DNA of 64,000 nucleotides from Actinomadura citrea (GCF_013409045.1 NZ_JACCBT010000001.1:4402001-4466000), one strand, 5' to 3'. Numbered from the stretch's first letter, positions 9,083 to 17,699 are shown. Notes: generated by a model not told the origin, from the letters alone. Numbers and translations are program-made.

Positions 9083-11209
9083 ATGCCCGAGCCCGCCGAC
9101 GTCCACTTCCTCGAGGCGGCCGCGACCCTGGTGCCGTCCGGCGCGCCCGCCCCGCCGGGCGCGCTCACCGGCGAGCGCTGCCTGGAGCTGTTCGACGCGC
9201 AACTCGGCAGCCGGCACCTGGACCTCGCCGCCCGCCGCCTCCGGGCACAGGGCCACGGCTTCTACACGATCGGCTCGTCCGGCCACGAGGGGAACGCGGC
9301 CGTCGCCGGCGCCCTCCGCCCGGACGACCCGGCGCTCCTGCACTACCGGTCGGGCGCGTTCTTCCTGGAGCGGGCACGCCAGGTCCCCGGCCAGAACCCG
9401 CTCCGCGACGTCCTCCTCGGGCTGGTCGCCGCCGCCGAGGAACCGATCGCGGGCGGACGCCACAAGGTGTTCGGCAGCCGCCCGCTGAACGTGATCCCGC
9501 AGACCTCCACCATCGCCTCGCATCTCCCGCGCGCGCTTGGCGTGGCCTTCGCGATCGAACGCGCCGCCCGGCTCGGCCTGGACTCGCCGTGGCCGCGCGA
9601 CGCCCTCACCGTGTGCAGCTTCGGGGACGCCTCCGCCAACCACTCCACCGCCACCGGCGCCGTCAACGCCGCCGTCAACTGCGGTTACCAGGGCCTTCCC
9701 CTGCCGCTCCTGTTCGTCTGCGAGGACAACGGGATCGGCATCAGCGTCCGCACGGCGCCCGGCTGGATCCACGCCGCGTACGGCTCGCGGCCCGGCCTCG
9801 CCTACTTCCACGCGGACGGCTGCGACCTCGCCGACGCCCACGCCGTGGCGGCGCGGGCGGCCCGCTGGGTCCGCGAACGCCGCCGTCCCGCCTTCCTGCA
9901 CCTGCGGACCGTCCGCCTGATGGGCCATGCAGGCTCCGACGTCGAGTCGTCCTACCGGACCCCGGCCGAGATGGCGTCCGACCTGGAGCGCGACCCGCTC
10001 CTGCAGACCGCGCGGCTCCTCGTCGACCGCGGCGTCGCGACCGCGAAGGACATCGTCGGCCGCTACGAGGCCAAGCGCGCGGAGGTCACGGCGCTGGCCG
10101 AGAAGGTCGCGCGCGCCCCGCGCCTGGCGTCCGCCGCGGAGGTCATGGCGCCGCTGCGGTACACCCGCCCCGGCGGAGGAGCGGAACGCGCGGAGGGGGA
10201 GCCGGTCACGCTGGCGCAGGCGATCAACCGGACGCTCGGCGACCTGCTGGACGAGCGGCCCGGCATGCTCGTCTTCGGCGAGGACGTGGCCCGCAAGGGC
10301 GGCGTCTACGGGGTCACGCGCGGGCTGGTGAAGCGGGCCGGGGCGGCGCGGGTGTTCGACACGATCCTGGACGAGCAGTCGGTCCTCGGCCTCGCGCTCG
10401 GGTTCGGGACGGCCGGGATGCTGCCGGTCCCGGAGATCCAGTACCTCGCCTACCTGCACAACGCCGCGGACCAGATCCGGGGCGAGGCGGCGACGCTGCC
10501 GTTCTTCTCCTCCGGTCGGTACCGCAACCCGATGGTCGTGCGGATCGCGGGCTACGCCTACCAGAAGGGGTTCGGCGGCCACTTCCACAACGACAACGCC
10601 GTCGCCGCCCTGCGCGACATCCCGGGGCTCGTCATCGCGTCACCGTCTCGGCCCGACGACGCCGCGGGGATGCTGCGCGCGTGCGCGGACGCCGCCGAGC
10701 GCGAGGGGCGCGTGTGCGCGATGCTGGAGCCGATCGCGCTCTACCACGCCCGCGACCTGCACGAGGACGGCGATGGCGGGTGGCTGGCCCCGGCCGGCGG
10801 GACGGTACCGATCGGCCGCGCCCGCACCTACGGGGACGGCGGCGACCTCACCGTCGTCACCTTCGCCAACGGCCTGCGGATGAGCCTGCGGGCGGCCCGC
10901 CGCCTGGAGGCCGCGGGCGTCCGGTGCCGGGTGGTCGACCTGCGCTGGCTCGCCCCGCTCCCGGCCGAGGACCTGCTGCGCGAGGCCCGCGCCACCGGCG
11001 CCGTCCTGGTCGCGGACGAGACGCGCCGCACCGGGGGCGTCTCCGAGGGAGTCCTGACCGCGCTCGCCGACGCCGGCTTCAGGGGACGCACGGCCAGGGT
11101 GACGAGCGAGGACAGCTTCATCCCCCTGGGAGACGCCGCCCACCACGTCCTGCTGTCGGAGGCCGCGATCGAGGAGGCGGCGCGGAGGCTCCTCACGGTG
11201 CCTCGATGA
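9083..11209 (+). CDS. Fused alpha/beta E1 of a thiamine-pyrophosphate 2-oxoacid dehydrogenase
   Basis: This 708-residue protein combines both E1 subunits of a branched-chain-type 2-oxoacid dehydrogenase. Residues 1 to about 365 are the alpha part, with the TPP-binding FGDASANHSTATGAVNAAVN motif near residue 181. Residues about 375-708 are the beta part, from VTLAQAINRTLGDLL with FGEDVARKGGVYG and the C-terminal transketolase domain. It should decarboxylate a 2-oxo acid and pass the acyl group to a lipoyl E2. No E2 or E3 gene is in the window. ATG 9083 is chosen because AGGAG lies five bases upstream; ATG 9044 has no such signal. It is divergent from the amino-acid catabolic operon, which suggests a shared pathway. 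Confidence 0.9.
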   Translation: MPEPADVHFLEAAATLVPSGAPAPPGALTGERCLELFDAQLGSRHLDLAARRLRAQGHGFYTIGSSGHEGNAAVAGALRPDDPALLHYRSGAFFLERARQVPGQNPLRDVLLGLVAAAEEPIAGGRHKVFGSRPLNVIPQTSTIASHLPRALGVAFAIERAARLGLDSPWPRDALTVCSFGDASANHSTATGAVNAAVNCGYQGLPLPLLFVCEDNGIGISVRTAPGWIHAAYGSRPGLAYFHADGCDLADAHAVAARAARWVRERRRPAFLHLRTVRLMGHAGSDVESSYRTPAEMASDLERDPLLQTARLLVDRGVATAKDIVGRYEAKRAEVTALAEKVARAPRLASAAEVMAPLRYTRPGGGAERAEGEPVTLAQAINRTLGDLLDERPGMLVFGEDVARKGGVYGVTRGLVKRAGAARVFDTILDEQSVLGLALGFGTAGMLPVPEIQYLAYLHNAADQIRGEAATLPFFSSGRYRNPMVVRIAGYAYQKGFGGHFHNDNAVAALRDIPGLVIASPSRPDDAAGMLRACADAAEREGRVCAMLEPIALYHARDLHEDGDGGWLAPAGGTVPIGRARTYGDGGDLTVVTFANGLRMSLRAARRLEAAGVRCRVVDLRWLAPLPAEDLLREARATGAVLVADETRRTGGVSEGVLTALADAGFRGRTARVTSEDSFIPLGDAAHHVLLSEAAIEEAARRLLTVPR

Positions 11210-11927
11210 CCGGGTCGCCGCCCAGGTAGGCGGCCTTCACCCGGTCGTCCCGGGCGAGCGCGGACGCCGGGCCCTCCAGCACGATCCGGCCGGTCTCCAG
11301 GACGTAGGCGCGGTCGGCGAGGCGGAGCGTCTGATGGGCGTTCTGCTCGACGATCAGGATCGTGGCGCCCTGGTCGCGGATCTCCCGCACGACCCGCAGC
11401 ACCTGCTGCGCCGTCTGCGGCGCCAGCCCCATCGTCGGCTCGTCCAGGGCGAGCAGCCGCGGCCGCAGCATCAGCGCCCGGCCGATCGCGAGCATCTGCT
11501 GCTCGCCGCCCGACAGCAGCCCCGCGGGCTGCCCGCGCCGCTCGCCGAGGCGCGGGAACATCGCGTAGACCTCGTCCCGGCGGGCCGCGACGAGCGCCCG
11601 GTCGCGGCGCCGCAGGTACCCGCCGAGCAACAGGTTCTCGGCTACGGTCAGCGCCGGGAACACGCGACGCCCCTCCGGGACGTGCCCGAGCCCGGCCGCG
11701 ACGACCCTGTGCGCGGCGAGCCGGGTGATGTCGCGCCCGTCGAACTCGACCCGCCCGGACCGGGCCCGGTGCAGGCCCGTGACGGTCCGCAGCGCGGTGG
11801 TCTTGCCGGCGCCGTTGCTGCCGAGCAGCGCGACGATCTCGCCCTCGCCGACCTCGAAGGAGATCCCGGACAGCGCCTCGACCTGGCCGTACCGGCTGCG
11901 CAGGTCGCCGACCCGCAGGAGCGTCAC
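11193..11927 (-). CDS. livF: ABC transporter ATPase, branched-chain amino acid type (LivF)
   Basis: This 244-residue cytoplasmic ATPase energises a LIV-type amino acid importer. It shows Walker A GSNGAGKT at residues 36-43, the signature LLSGGEQQMLAIGRALM, Walker B LLALDEPTMGLAP and a switch His in VEQNAH. LivF proteins are usually 230-245 residues, so it is full length. The GTG start overlaps the stop codon of the upstream fusion gene as GTGA, indicating translational coupling. Its 3' end overlaps the convergent E1 gene by 17 bp. The matching subunits are encoded immediately upstream on the same strand. Confidence 0.95.
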   Translation of the reverse strand: MTLLRVGDLRSRYGQVEALSGISFEVGEGEIVALLGSNGAGKTTALRTVTGLHRARSGRVEFDGRDITRLAAHRVVAAGLGHVPEGRRVFPALTVAENLLLGGYLRRRDRALVAARRDEVYAMFPRLGERRGQPAGLLSGGEQQMLAIGRALMLRPRLLALDEPTMGLAPQTAQQVLRVVREIRDQGATILIVEQNAHQTLRLADRAYVLETGRIVLEGPASALARDDRVKAAYLGGDPVIEAP

Positions 11928-13687
11928 CGCAGCACCTCCGGGACGAGGTCGGTCTCCGGGTCGTCCGGCACGCCGAGGTAGGCGGCGATGACCCGCTGGT
12001 CCTCCTGGATCTCCTCCGGCGGCCCCACCGCGATCGTCCGCCCGTGCTCCAGCACCGTCACCCGGTCGGAGATCGACATGACCAGCGCCACGTCGTGCTC
12101 GATCAGCACCACGGCGGCGCCGAGCGCGCTGATGCGGGAGATCAGCCCCATCAGCGCCCGCTTCTCGGTCGGGTTCGCGCCCGCGGCGGGCTCGTCCAGC
12201 AGCAGGACGCTGGGATCGCCCGCGAGCGCCCGCGCGATCTCCAGCCTGCGCCGGTCGCCGTAGGCGAGCCCGCCCGCCGGGCGGTCGGCCGCCTCCAGCA
12301 GCCCGACGAAGTCCAGGCAGCGGCGGACCGTGTCGAGGTCGGCGCGCGACAGCGGCCGCAGCAGGGCGCGGTCGCGGGCGAACCGGCCGATCAGCACGTT
12401 CTCGGCGACGGTCATCTCCTCGAACAGCCGGATGCTCTGGAACGTGCGCGCGAGGCCGGCGGCGGCGACCCGGTGCGGGGCGAGGCCGCGCACGTCCCGC
12501 CCGGCGAGCACGACCGTCCCGGCCGACGGCGCGATCATCCCGGTGACGCAGTTGAACGCGGTGGTCTTGCCCGCGCCGTTCGGGCCGATCACGCTCACGA
12601 CCTGGCCGGCGTCCGCGCGCAGGGCGAGCCCGTCCACGGCCGTGACGCCGCCGAAGCGCCGGGACAGGCCGTCCACCTCCAGCAGTGTGCCCCGCGCGGC
12701 AGGAGGCTCGGGCGCGGGCCCCGCCTTCGCCGGGAGCCGCAGGCGGCGCGGCCGGTACGGCCAGACGCCCTGCGGCCGCAGGAGCACGATCAGGATGAGC
12801 AGCAGCGCGAAGAACAGCCCCCGGTACTCCTGGACGGTCCGCAGCACCTCCGGCAGCGCGACGATCACCACCGCGCCGACCATGACGCCGGGCCGGCTTC
12901 CCATCCCGCCGATGATGACCACGAGCAGGATCATCAGAGAGGTCAGGAACGTGAAGCTGGAGGGGTCCACGGTGCCGAGCTGAGCGGCGTTGAGCGGGCC
13001 CGCGACGGCCCCGACCATCGCGCCGAGCACGTACGCCAGCAGCTTCACCCGCCGCGCCGGGACGCCGACCGCCTCCGCGGCGGTGTCGTCGGCCCGGATG
13101 GCGCGCCACGCGTAGGCGAGCCGCGACCGGGCCAGCAGCGCCGTCGCGGCCAGCACGACGGCGAAGAACGCGAGCGCGAGGTGGAAGAAGTCCCTCGGCG
13201 TGACGATCTCCCGCCCGCCGACCGTCACCGGGGGGATCCCGGTCAGTCCGTTGGGGCCCCCGGTGACCTCCAGATTGATCACCGTGATCCGGATGATCTC
13301 CCCGAAGCCGAGCGTGACGATCGCGAGGTAGTCGCTGCGCAGCCGCAGCGTCGGGTAGCCGATGACCGCCCCGGCGACCGCGGCGGCGGCGACCGCCACC
13401 GGCAGCGTCGGCCAGAAGCCCCACTCCAGCTTCAGCGTCAGCAGCCCGGAGGCGTACGCGCCGATCGCGAAGAAGGCGGCGAACCCGAGGTCGAGGAGGC
13501 CCGCGTACCCGACGACGATGTTGATCCCGAGCCCGAGGATCGCGTAGACCAGGATGGTCCCGGCGACGGTCAGCGCGTAGTCGTCGAGGGTCTGCCCGGC
13601 GACCAGCGCCAGCGCGATGAGCAGCGGCCAGCCGCCGTACCGGACGGCCGCCTCCCCGCTCGCGGGCCGCGGCGCCCGCGCCCTCAC
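11924..13687 (-). CDS. Fused LivM permease-LivG ATPase of a branched-chain-type ABC importer
   Basis: One 587-residue chain carries two normally separate subunits. Residues 1 to about 310 form the LivM-type membrane permease: many hydrophobic segments, with the family landmarks GINIVVGYAGLLDLGFAAFFA and YPTLRLRSDYLAIVTLGFGE. A linker rich in Arg, Pro and Ala follows. From about residue 335 comes the LivG ATPase, with Walker A GPNGAGKTT at 368-376, a degenerate signature (GLAYGDRRRLEIARAL in place of LSGGQ) and Walker B SVLLLDEPAAGANP. The GTG start overlaps the LivH stop as GTGA. LivM-LivG fusions occur in actinobacteria and fix the stoichiometry of the two halves. Confidence 0.94.
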   Translation of the reverse strand: MRARAPRPASGEAAVRYGGWPLLIALALVAGQTLDDYALTVAGTILVYAILGLGINIVVGYAGLLDLGFAAFFAIGAYASGLLTLKLEWGFWPTLPVAVAAAAVAGAVIGYPTLRLRSDYLAIVTLGFGEIIRITVINLEVTGGPNGLTGIPPVTVGGREIVTPRDFFHLALAFFAVVLAATALLARSRLAYAWRAIRADDTAAEAVGVPARRVKLLAYVLGAMVGAVAGPLNAAQLGTVDPSSFTFLTSLMILLVVIIGGMGSRPGVMVGAVVIVALPEVLRTVQEYRGLFFALLLILIVLLRPQGVWPYRPRRLRLPAKAGPAPEPPAARGTLLEVDGLSRRFGGVTAVDGLALRADAGQVVSVIGPNGAGKTTAFNCVTGMIAPSAGTVVLAGRDVRGLAPHRVAAAGLARTFQSIRLFEEMTVAENVLIGRFARDRALLRPLSRADLDTVRRCLDFVGLLEAADRPAGGLAYGDRRRLEIARALAGDPSVLLLDEPAAGANPTEKRALMGLISRISALGAAVVLIEHDVALVMSISDRVTVLEHGRTIAVGPPEEIQEDQRVIAAYLGVPDDPETDLVPEVLR

Positions 13688-14583
13688 GCGCGCTCCACGA
13701 CGCGCTCGCCGAACAGGCCGGTGGGTCTCAGCGCCAGCACCGCGATCAGCAGCCCGAAGATGATGACGTCCGTCCAGCGGGACGAGACGTAGCCGGCCGA
13801 GAACGACTGCACGAGGCCGATGCACACGCCCGCGACCATCGTCCCCGGCAGGTTGCCGATCCCGCCGAGCACCGCGGCGGTGAACGCGCGCAGGCCGATG
13901 AGGAACCCCATGCCGAAGCTGATCTGCACGTAGTACAGCCCGTACATGACGCCGGCCGCTCCCGCGAGCAGCGACCCGATGAAGAACGTCGTCAGGATCA
14001 GCCGCTCCACGTTGATCCCCTGGAGCCGGGCCGCGTCGCGGTCCATCGCCAGCGCGCGCATCGCGGTCCCCGTCACGGTCCGGGTGACGAACGCCCACAG
14101 CGCCGCCATCAGCGCCACCGACAGCACGACCAGGACGAGCTGACCCCAGGTGACGTGGACGGCGCCGCTGAGGATCCGGCCGCCGTCCAGCGCGTGCGGG
14201 TAGGACTTGAACCGGGCGCCGGTGAGCACCTTCACCCCCTCCTCCAGTGCCAGCGACACCCCGATCGCGGCGATCAGCAGCGCCAGGCGCGGGGACGACA
14301 GCAGCGGCACGTAGGCGGCCCTGGCGATGCCGGCGCCGACGACGCCGGTGGTCAGCGCGCCGACCACGACGGCGGCGAGGATGGCGGGCAGCGCCATCCC
14401 GCCGGTCGCGCCGAGCGCGGTCAGCGTCCCGAACCCGGCGAACGCGCCGATCATGAACACGTCGCCGTGCGCGAAGTTGATCAGCCGGACCACCCCGTAG
14501 ATCATCGAGTAGCCCAGCGCGATCAGCGCGAGGAACGCCCCGATCGTCAGGCCGTTCACGAGGTACTGGACGAATTCGCTCAT
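13684..14583 (-). CDS. livH: ABC transporter permease LivH
   Basis: This 299-residue inner-membrane permease is the partner of LivM in a branched-chain-type amino acid importer. It begins MSEFVQYLVNGLTIGAF and has about eight hydrophobic segments. The family landmarks IALGYSMIYGVVRLINFAHGD and LGGIGNLPGTMVAGV are both present. It begins 11 bp after the stop of the solute-binding lipoprotein and overlaps the LivM-LivG gene by 4 bp. Gene order K-H-(MG)-F is standard for this transporter class. Substrate cannot be read from the sequence. The flanking amino-acid and hydroxyproline catabolic genes make an amino acid or cyclic imino acid most likely. Confidence 0.95.
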   Translation of the reverse strand: MSEFVQYLVNGLTIGAFLALIALGYSMIYGVVRLINFAHGDVFMIGAFAGFGTLTALGATGGMALPAILAAVVVGALTTGVVGAGIARAAYVPLLSSPRLALLIAAIGVSLALEEGVKVLTGARFKSYPHALDGGRILSGAVHVTWGQLVLVVLSVALMAALWAFVTRTVTGTAMRALAMDRDAARLQGINVERLILTTFFIGSLLAGAAGVMYGLYYVQISFGMGFLIGLRAFTAAVLGGIGNLPGTMVAGVCIGLVQSFSAGYVSSRWTDVIIFGLLIAVLALRPTGLFGERVVERA

Positions 14584-14594
14584 CGGGCCCCTGA

Positions 14595-15800
14595 TCAGGA
14601 GGTCTTGGCGTCCACCCAGGTGGCGCCGCTCTCGTCGAGCTTCTTGTAGGCGGTGAACGCGCCGTTCTGGACCTGGACGGTGATGTAGAGCGGGTCGGTC
14701 CGGTCGCCCTTGGCGTCGAAGGTGATCGGTCCGGTGATGCCCGGGAAGTCCTTGATCTTGTGGAGGGCCTCGGTGATCGCGGCGCCCCGGGTGGACCCGG
14801 CGTCGTCGATCGCCTTCGCGACGACCTTCACCGCGTCGTACTCGTACACCGAGAACGGCCCCGGGTCGGCGTTGTTCGCGGCCTTGTACGCCGAGACGAA
14901 CGTCGCGGCGGCCGGCAGGTCCTTGGCCAGCGGCGCGGTGGTGGCGATGTAGCCGCCGGCCGCCGAGCCCGCGGTCTTCAGCACGGTGGAGTCGGTCGTG
15001 GCGTCCCCGCCCATGAGCGTGAACTTCAGCCCGAGCTGCTTGCGCTGCTTCATCAGCAGCCCCGCCTCGGCGAAGTAGCCGGTGAAGTACAGCACGTCCG
15101 GCCGCGTCGAGGCGATCTTGGTGAGCACGGGGCCGTAGTCGGACTGGCCGGGCTGCAGCGCGTTCTCGTAGACGACCTGGCCGCCCGCCCGCCTCGCCGA
15201 GTTCGCCGCGGCGTCCGCGAGCCCCTTGGCGTAGGTGGTGCTGTCGTGCAGCAGCGCAATCCGCCTGGCGCCGAGCGGCCCGGTCATGAACTTGGCCGCG
15301 ACCAGGCCCTGGTTGTCGTCGCGCCCGCAGGTGCGGAACACCTTGCCCTTGCCGCTGTCGGTGAGGGACGGGTTGGTGGAGGCGTCCATCACGAACGGGA
15401 CGCCGCGTCTGCCGTAGATCGGGATCGCGGGCACCGCCGCGCCCGAGCAGTACCCGCCGGCGACCGCCACGACCCCGCTGTTGAGCAGCTTCTGCGCGGC
15501 CTGCGCGCCCTGCTGGGCGCTGCACTGGTCGTCGGCCTCCACGATCTGGATCTTGCGGCCGTCCACGCCGCCGGCCTTGTTGATCTCGTCGGCGGCGACC
15601 TTGGCCGCGGCGAGGATGTCCTGCCCCGCCGAGGCCGAGTCGCCGCTCAGCGGCGCCGGGACGCCGATCTTGATGGCACCCGAGCCGCCGGAGCCGCCCG
15701 ACCCGCAGGCCGCGGCGAGCGGGACGAGCAGCAGGCCGGCGCCCGCCGCGGTGAACATCCGGAACCGGCGTCCGCGGTCCCGCGGGGTCAGTGGAGTCAT
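14595..15800 (-). CDS. livK: LIV-type ABC transporter solute-binding lipoprotein
   Basis: This 401-residue extracytoplasmic binding protein belongs to the Leu/Ile/Val-binding family. The N-terminus has a positively charged stretch, a hydrophobic core and the lipobox LAAAC, predicting lipidation of Cys32 after signal peptidase II cleavage. The mature region starts with a Gly/Ser linker and IKIGVPAPLSGDSASAGQ, the usual first strand of this fold, and has ADEINKAGGVDGRKIQIVEAD. The ATG at 15800 is preferred over an upstream in-frame start at 15896 because a GGAGAG ribosome-binding site precedes it and the signal peptide follows directly. It is the first gene of the four-gene transporter operon and is divergent from the ornithine-cyclodeaminase-family gene. 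Confidence 0.94.
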   Translation of the reverse strand: MTPLTPRDRGRRFRMFTAAGAGLLLVPLAAACGSGGSGGSGAIKIGVPAPLSGDSASAGQDILAAAKVAADEINKAGGVDGRKIQIVEADDQCSAQQGAQAAQKLLNSGVVAVAGGYCSGAAVPAIPIYGRRGVPFVMDASTNPSLTDSGKGKVFRTCGRDDNQGLVAAKFMTGPLGARRIALLHDSTTYAKGLADAAANSARRAGGQVVYENALQPGQSDYGPVLTKIASTRPDVLYFTGYFAEAGLLMKQRKQLGLKFTLMGGDATTDSTVLKTAGSAAGGYIATTAPLAKDLPAAATFVSAYKAANNADPGPFSVYEYDAVKVVAKAIDDAGSTRGAAITEALHKIKDFPGITGPITFDAKGDRTDPLYITVQVQNGAFTAYKKLDESGATWVDAKTS

Positions 15801-15892
15801 CGGCGGCTCTCCGTCGCTCGTGGCCGGCAGGTCCTCGTGGTCCGGGATGGTGAAAGCGTGAAACGTCGGGGCACGGGCGTCGAGACGGGCAA

Positions 15893-15908
15893 GCATGCGA
15901 TCTCATGC
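15893..15908. promoter_or_regulatory. Inverted repeat GCATG-N6-CATGC in a divergent promoter region
   Basis: A perfect 5-bp inverted repeat with a 6-bp spacer lies between the LIV-type transporter operon (minus) and the ornithine-cyclodeaminase-family gene (plus). It could be an operator that controls both directions. The half-sites differ from the CGTTCG/CGAACG sites further downstream, so a different regulator would be expected. Confidence 0.35.
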
Positions 15909-15978
15909 ACTGATCGGTAAGCACCGCTTGCCCTCTGGCCACTCGACAGCGCGGCCGCGGCCTGGAAAGGATCTCCCC

Positions 15979-16956
15979 ATGGCCGGTGTCCTGCTGCTCT
16001 CCGCGGCCGACGTGCGCGCGGTGTTCGACCTGCCCGCCGCGATCGCCTCGCAGCGGGAGGCGTTCGCCGCGCTCGGCCGCGGGCGGGCGCGGCTCGCGCC
16101 GCGGGTCCTGCTGGACGGGCCGGACGGCGACGTCGCCTTCGGCTACCTCTCCCGCCTGCCCGGCGCCGGCGCCGTCGCCAAGTTCGGCAGCGTCACCCCG
16201 GGCAACGCGGCGCGCGGGCTGCCGACCGTGGCGGCCCTGGTGACCGTCCAGGACCCGGTCGACGGGCGGCCCGTCGCGATCATCGAGGGCGAGGCCGTGA
16301 CGACGCTGCGCACGTCGGCGGCGAGCGCGGTGGCGGCCGACCATCTCGCGGTGCCGGGGGCCACCCGCCTCGCGGTCGTCGGCTGCGGCGTCCAGGGCCG
16401 CGCGCACGTGCGGGCGATGGCCATGGTGCGTCCCCTCACCGAGGTGACGTTGGCCTGCCGCCGGCCGGACACCTGCACCGCCGCCTCCGAGCTCGCGCGG
16501 GACCTGGAGTTGCCGGTCGGGGCCGCGGCGTCCGCCCGCGAGGCGGTCCGGGGCGCGCAGATCGTCGTCACCGCCACCACCAGCGCCGAGCCGGTCGTCC
16601 TCGGCGCGTGGCTCGATCCCGGGTGCACGGTCGTGAGCGTCGGGTCCTTCGCTCCGGACCGGGCGGAGGTGGACGGCGAGGTCCTCACCCGCGCCGCATC
16701 GGTCGTGGTGGACGACGTGACGACCGCACTGGAGCACGCCGGCCCCGTGGTGGCCGCCGTGCGCGCGGGGGAGCTGGACCCCGGCCGGGTGCGCCCGCTG
16801 GGCCCGATCGTCGCCGGCCTCGCCGCCGGGCGGCGCTCCGGCGCCGACATCGTCTTCTACAACAGCGTCGGCCTCGGCGTGCAGGACGCGGCGGCGGCCT
16901 CCGTCATCGTCGACCGCGCCCGCGAGGCCGGCGCCGGGACGCTGGTGGAGCTCTGA
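15979..16956 (+). CDS. Ornithine cyclodeaminase / mu-crystallin family oxidoreductase
   Basis: This 325-residue NAD(P)-binding enzyme belongs to a family that includes ornithine cyclodeaminase, alanine dehydrogenases and pyrroline-2-carboxylate reductases. It has an EGEAVTTLRTSAASAVA segment and Rossmann motif VVGCGVQGRAHVRAM, and the C-terminal YNSVGLGVQDAAAA is typical. ATG 15979 is chosen because GGAAAGG lies eight bases upstream. The next genes downstream are the XRE regulator and hydroxyproline operon, so a pyrroline-2-carboxylate reductase acting in 3-hydroxyproline or D-proline metabolism is attractive. The substrate is not proven by any motif. It ends only 27 bp before the regulator's operator. 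Confidence 0.88.
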   Translation: MAGVLLLSAADVRAVFDLPAAIASQREAFAALGRGRARLAPRVLLDGPDGDVAFGYLSRLPGAGAVAKFGSVTPGNAARGLPTVAALVTVQDPVDGRPVAIIEGEAVTTLRTSAASAVAADHLAVPGATRLAVVGCGVQGRAHVRAMAMVRPLTEVTLACRRPDTCTAASELARDLELPVGAAASAREAVRGAQIVVTATTSAEPVVLGAWLDPGCTVVSVGSFAPDRAEVDGEVLTRAASVVVDDVTTALEHAGPVVAAVRAGELDPGRVRPLGPIVAGLAAGRRSGADIVFYNSVGLGVQDAAAASVIVDRAREAGAGTLVEL

Positions 16957-16983
16957 CCCCGCCGGCCCGCCGAGTACACTGGC

Positions 16984-17001
16984 CGTTCGATAGAGCGAAC
17001 G
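16984..17001. promoter_or_regulatory. Operator CGTTCG-N6-CGAACG before the XRE-cupin regulator
   Basis: This perfect 6-bp inverted repeat with a 6-bp spacer lies 31 bp before the regulator start codon. A possible -10 box TACACT is at 16975-16980, which would place the operator at the transcription start. An identical site precedes the operon at 17700-17717. The pairing suggests the XRE regulator represses itself and the operon. Confidence 0.7.
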
Positions 17002-17032
17002 TGAGCCGAGTGAGCGGACGAGGGGCGGGAGC

Positions 17033-17644
17033 GTGGGCGCGTCAGGGGAATCGGTGCGGGACGTGCTGGCCGGCAACCTGCGCCGCGCGCGGCTGGAGCT
17101 CGGCCTGTCGCTGTCGGAGCTGTCCCGCCGCTCCAAGATCGGCAAGGCGACGCTCTCCCAGCTTGAGGCGGGCGCCGGCAACCCCACGATCGAGACCGTG
17201 TTCAGCCTGTCGCGCGCGCTGGAGGTCCCCATCTCCGACCTGCTCGACCACCAGGAGCCGTCCGGGCTCACGGTGGTGCGGGCGGCGGAGGTGGAGGTGC
17301 TGAGCGGGGAGGGCGTCGACCTGCGGCCGCTGCGCGGGATCGAGTCCGGCGGCGCCTTGTTCGAGGTGTACGACCAGCAGGTCAGGACCGGCCGCCGGCA
17401 GGACTCGCTCGGCCACGTGGGGATGGAGCACACGATCGTCCAGTCCGGGCGGCTCGCCGTTCGGGTGGACGACCGGGACGTCGAGCTCGGGCCGGGCGAC
17501 TACGTCGGCTTTGACGCGCGCCTGCCGCACAGCTACAGCGCCGTGGAGGGGCCCGTCCGGTCCGTCCTGCTGCTGCAGTACAGCGCTGACCAGCGGCTTC
17601 ACGCCTCGCCCGGAACCCCGTCCCATCTGGTCGAAACGCCCTGA
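17033..17644 (+). CDS. XRE-family regulator with C-terminal cupin domain
   Basis: This 203-residue regulator has an N-terminal helix-turn-helix at about residues 12-68, with SELSRRSKIGKATLSQLE and ETVFSLSRALEVPISDLL. The C-terminal cupin barrel (about 125-195) includes VDDRDVELGPGDYVGFDARLPHSY. Regulators of this type sense a small metabolite through the cupin and often control amino acid catabolism. The GTG start at 17033 gives the expected N-terminus. It is read in the same direction as the hydroxyproline operon, 89 bp ahead of it. The identical inverted repeats before both units make it the likely regulator of the operon and of itself. Binding is inferred, not shown. Confidence 0.93.
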   Translation: MGASGESVRDVLAGNLRRARLELGLSLSELSRRSKIGKATLSQLEAGAGNPTIETVFSLSRALEVPISDLLDHQEPSGLTVVRAAEVEVLSGEGVDLRPLRGIESGGALFEVYDQQVRTGRRQDSLGHVGMEHTIVQSGRLAVRVDDRDVELGPGDYVGFDARLPHSYSAVEGPVRSVLLLQYSADQRLHASPGTPSHLVETP

Positions 17645-17663
17645 ATCCGGAGCCGCCCGCGCG

Positions 17664-17693
17664 TTGACATCGCGCGCGGGACGCACTTACTCT
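17664..17693 (+). promoter_or_regulatory. Promoter of the hydroxyproline catabolic operon
   Basis: A consensus -35 box TTGACA (17664-17669) is followed after 18 bp by a -10-like TACTCT (17688-17693). The predicted start falls at about 17700, inside the operator. A near-consensus -35 is rare in this GC-rich window and implies a strong promoter that needs repression. Confidence 0.65.
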
Positions 17694-17699
17694 CGGAAT

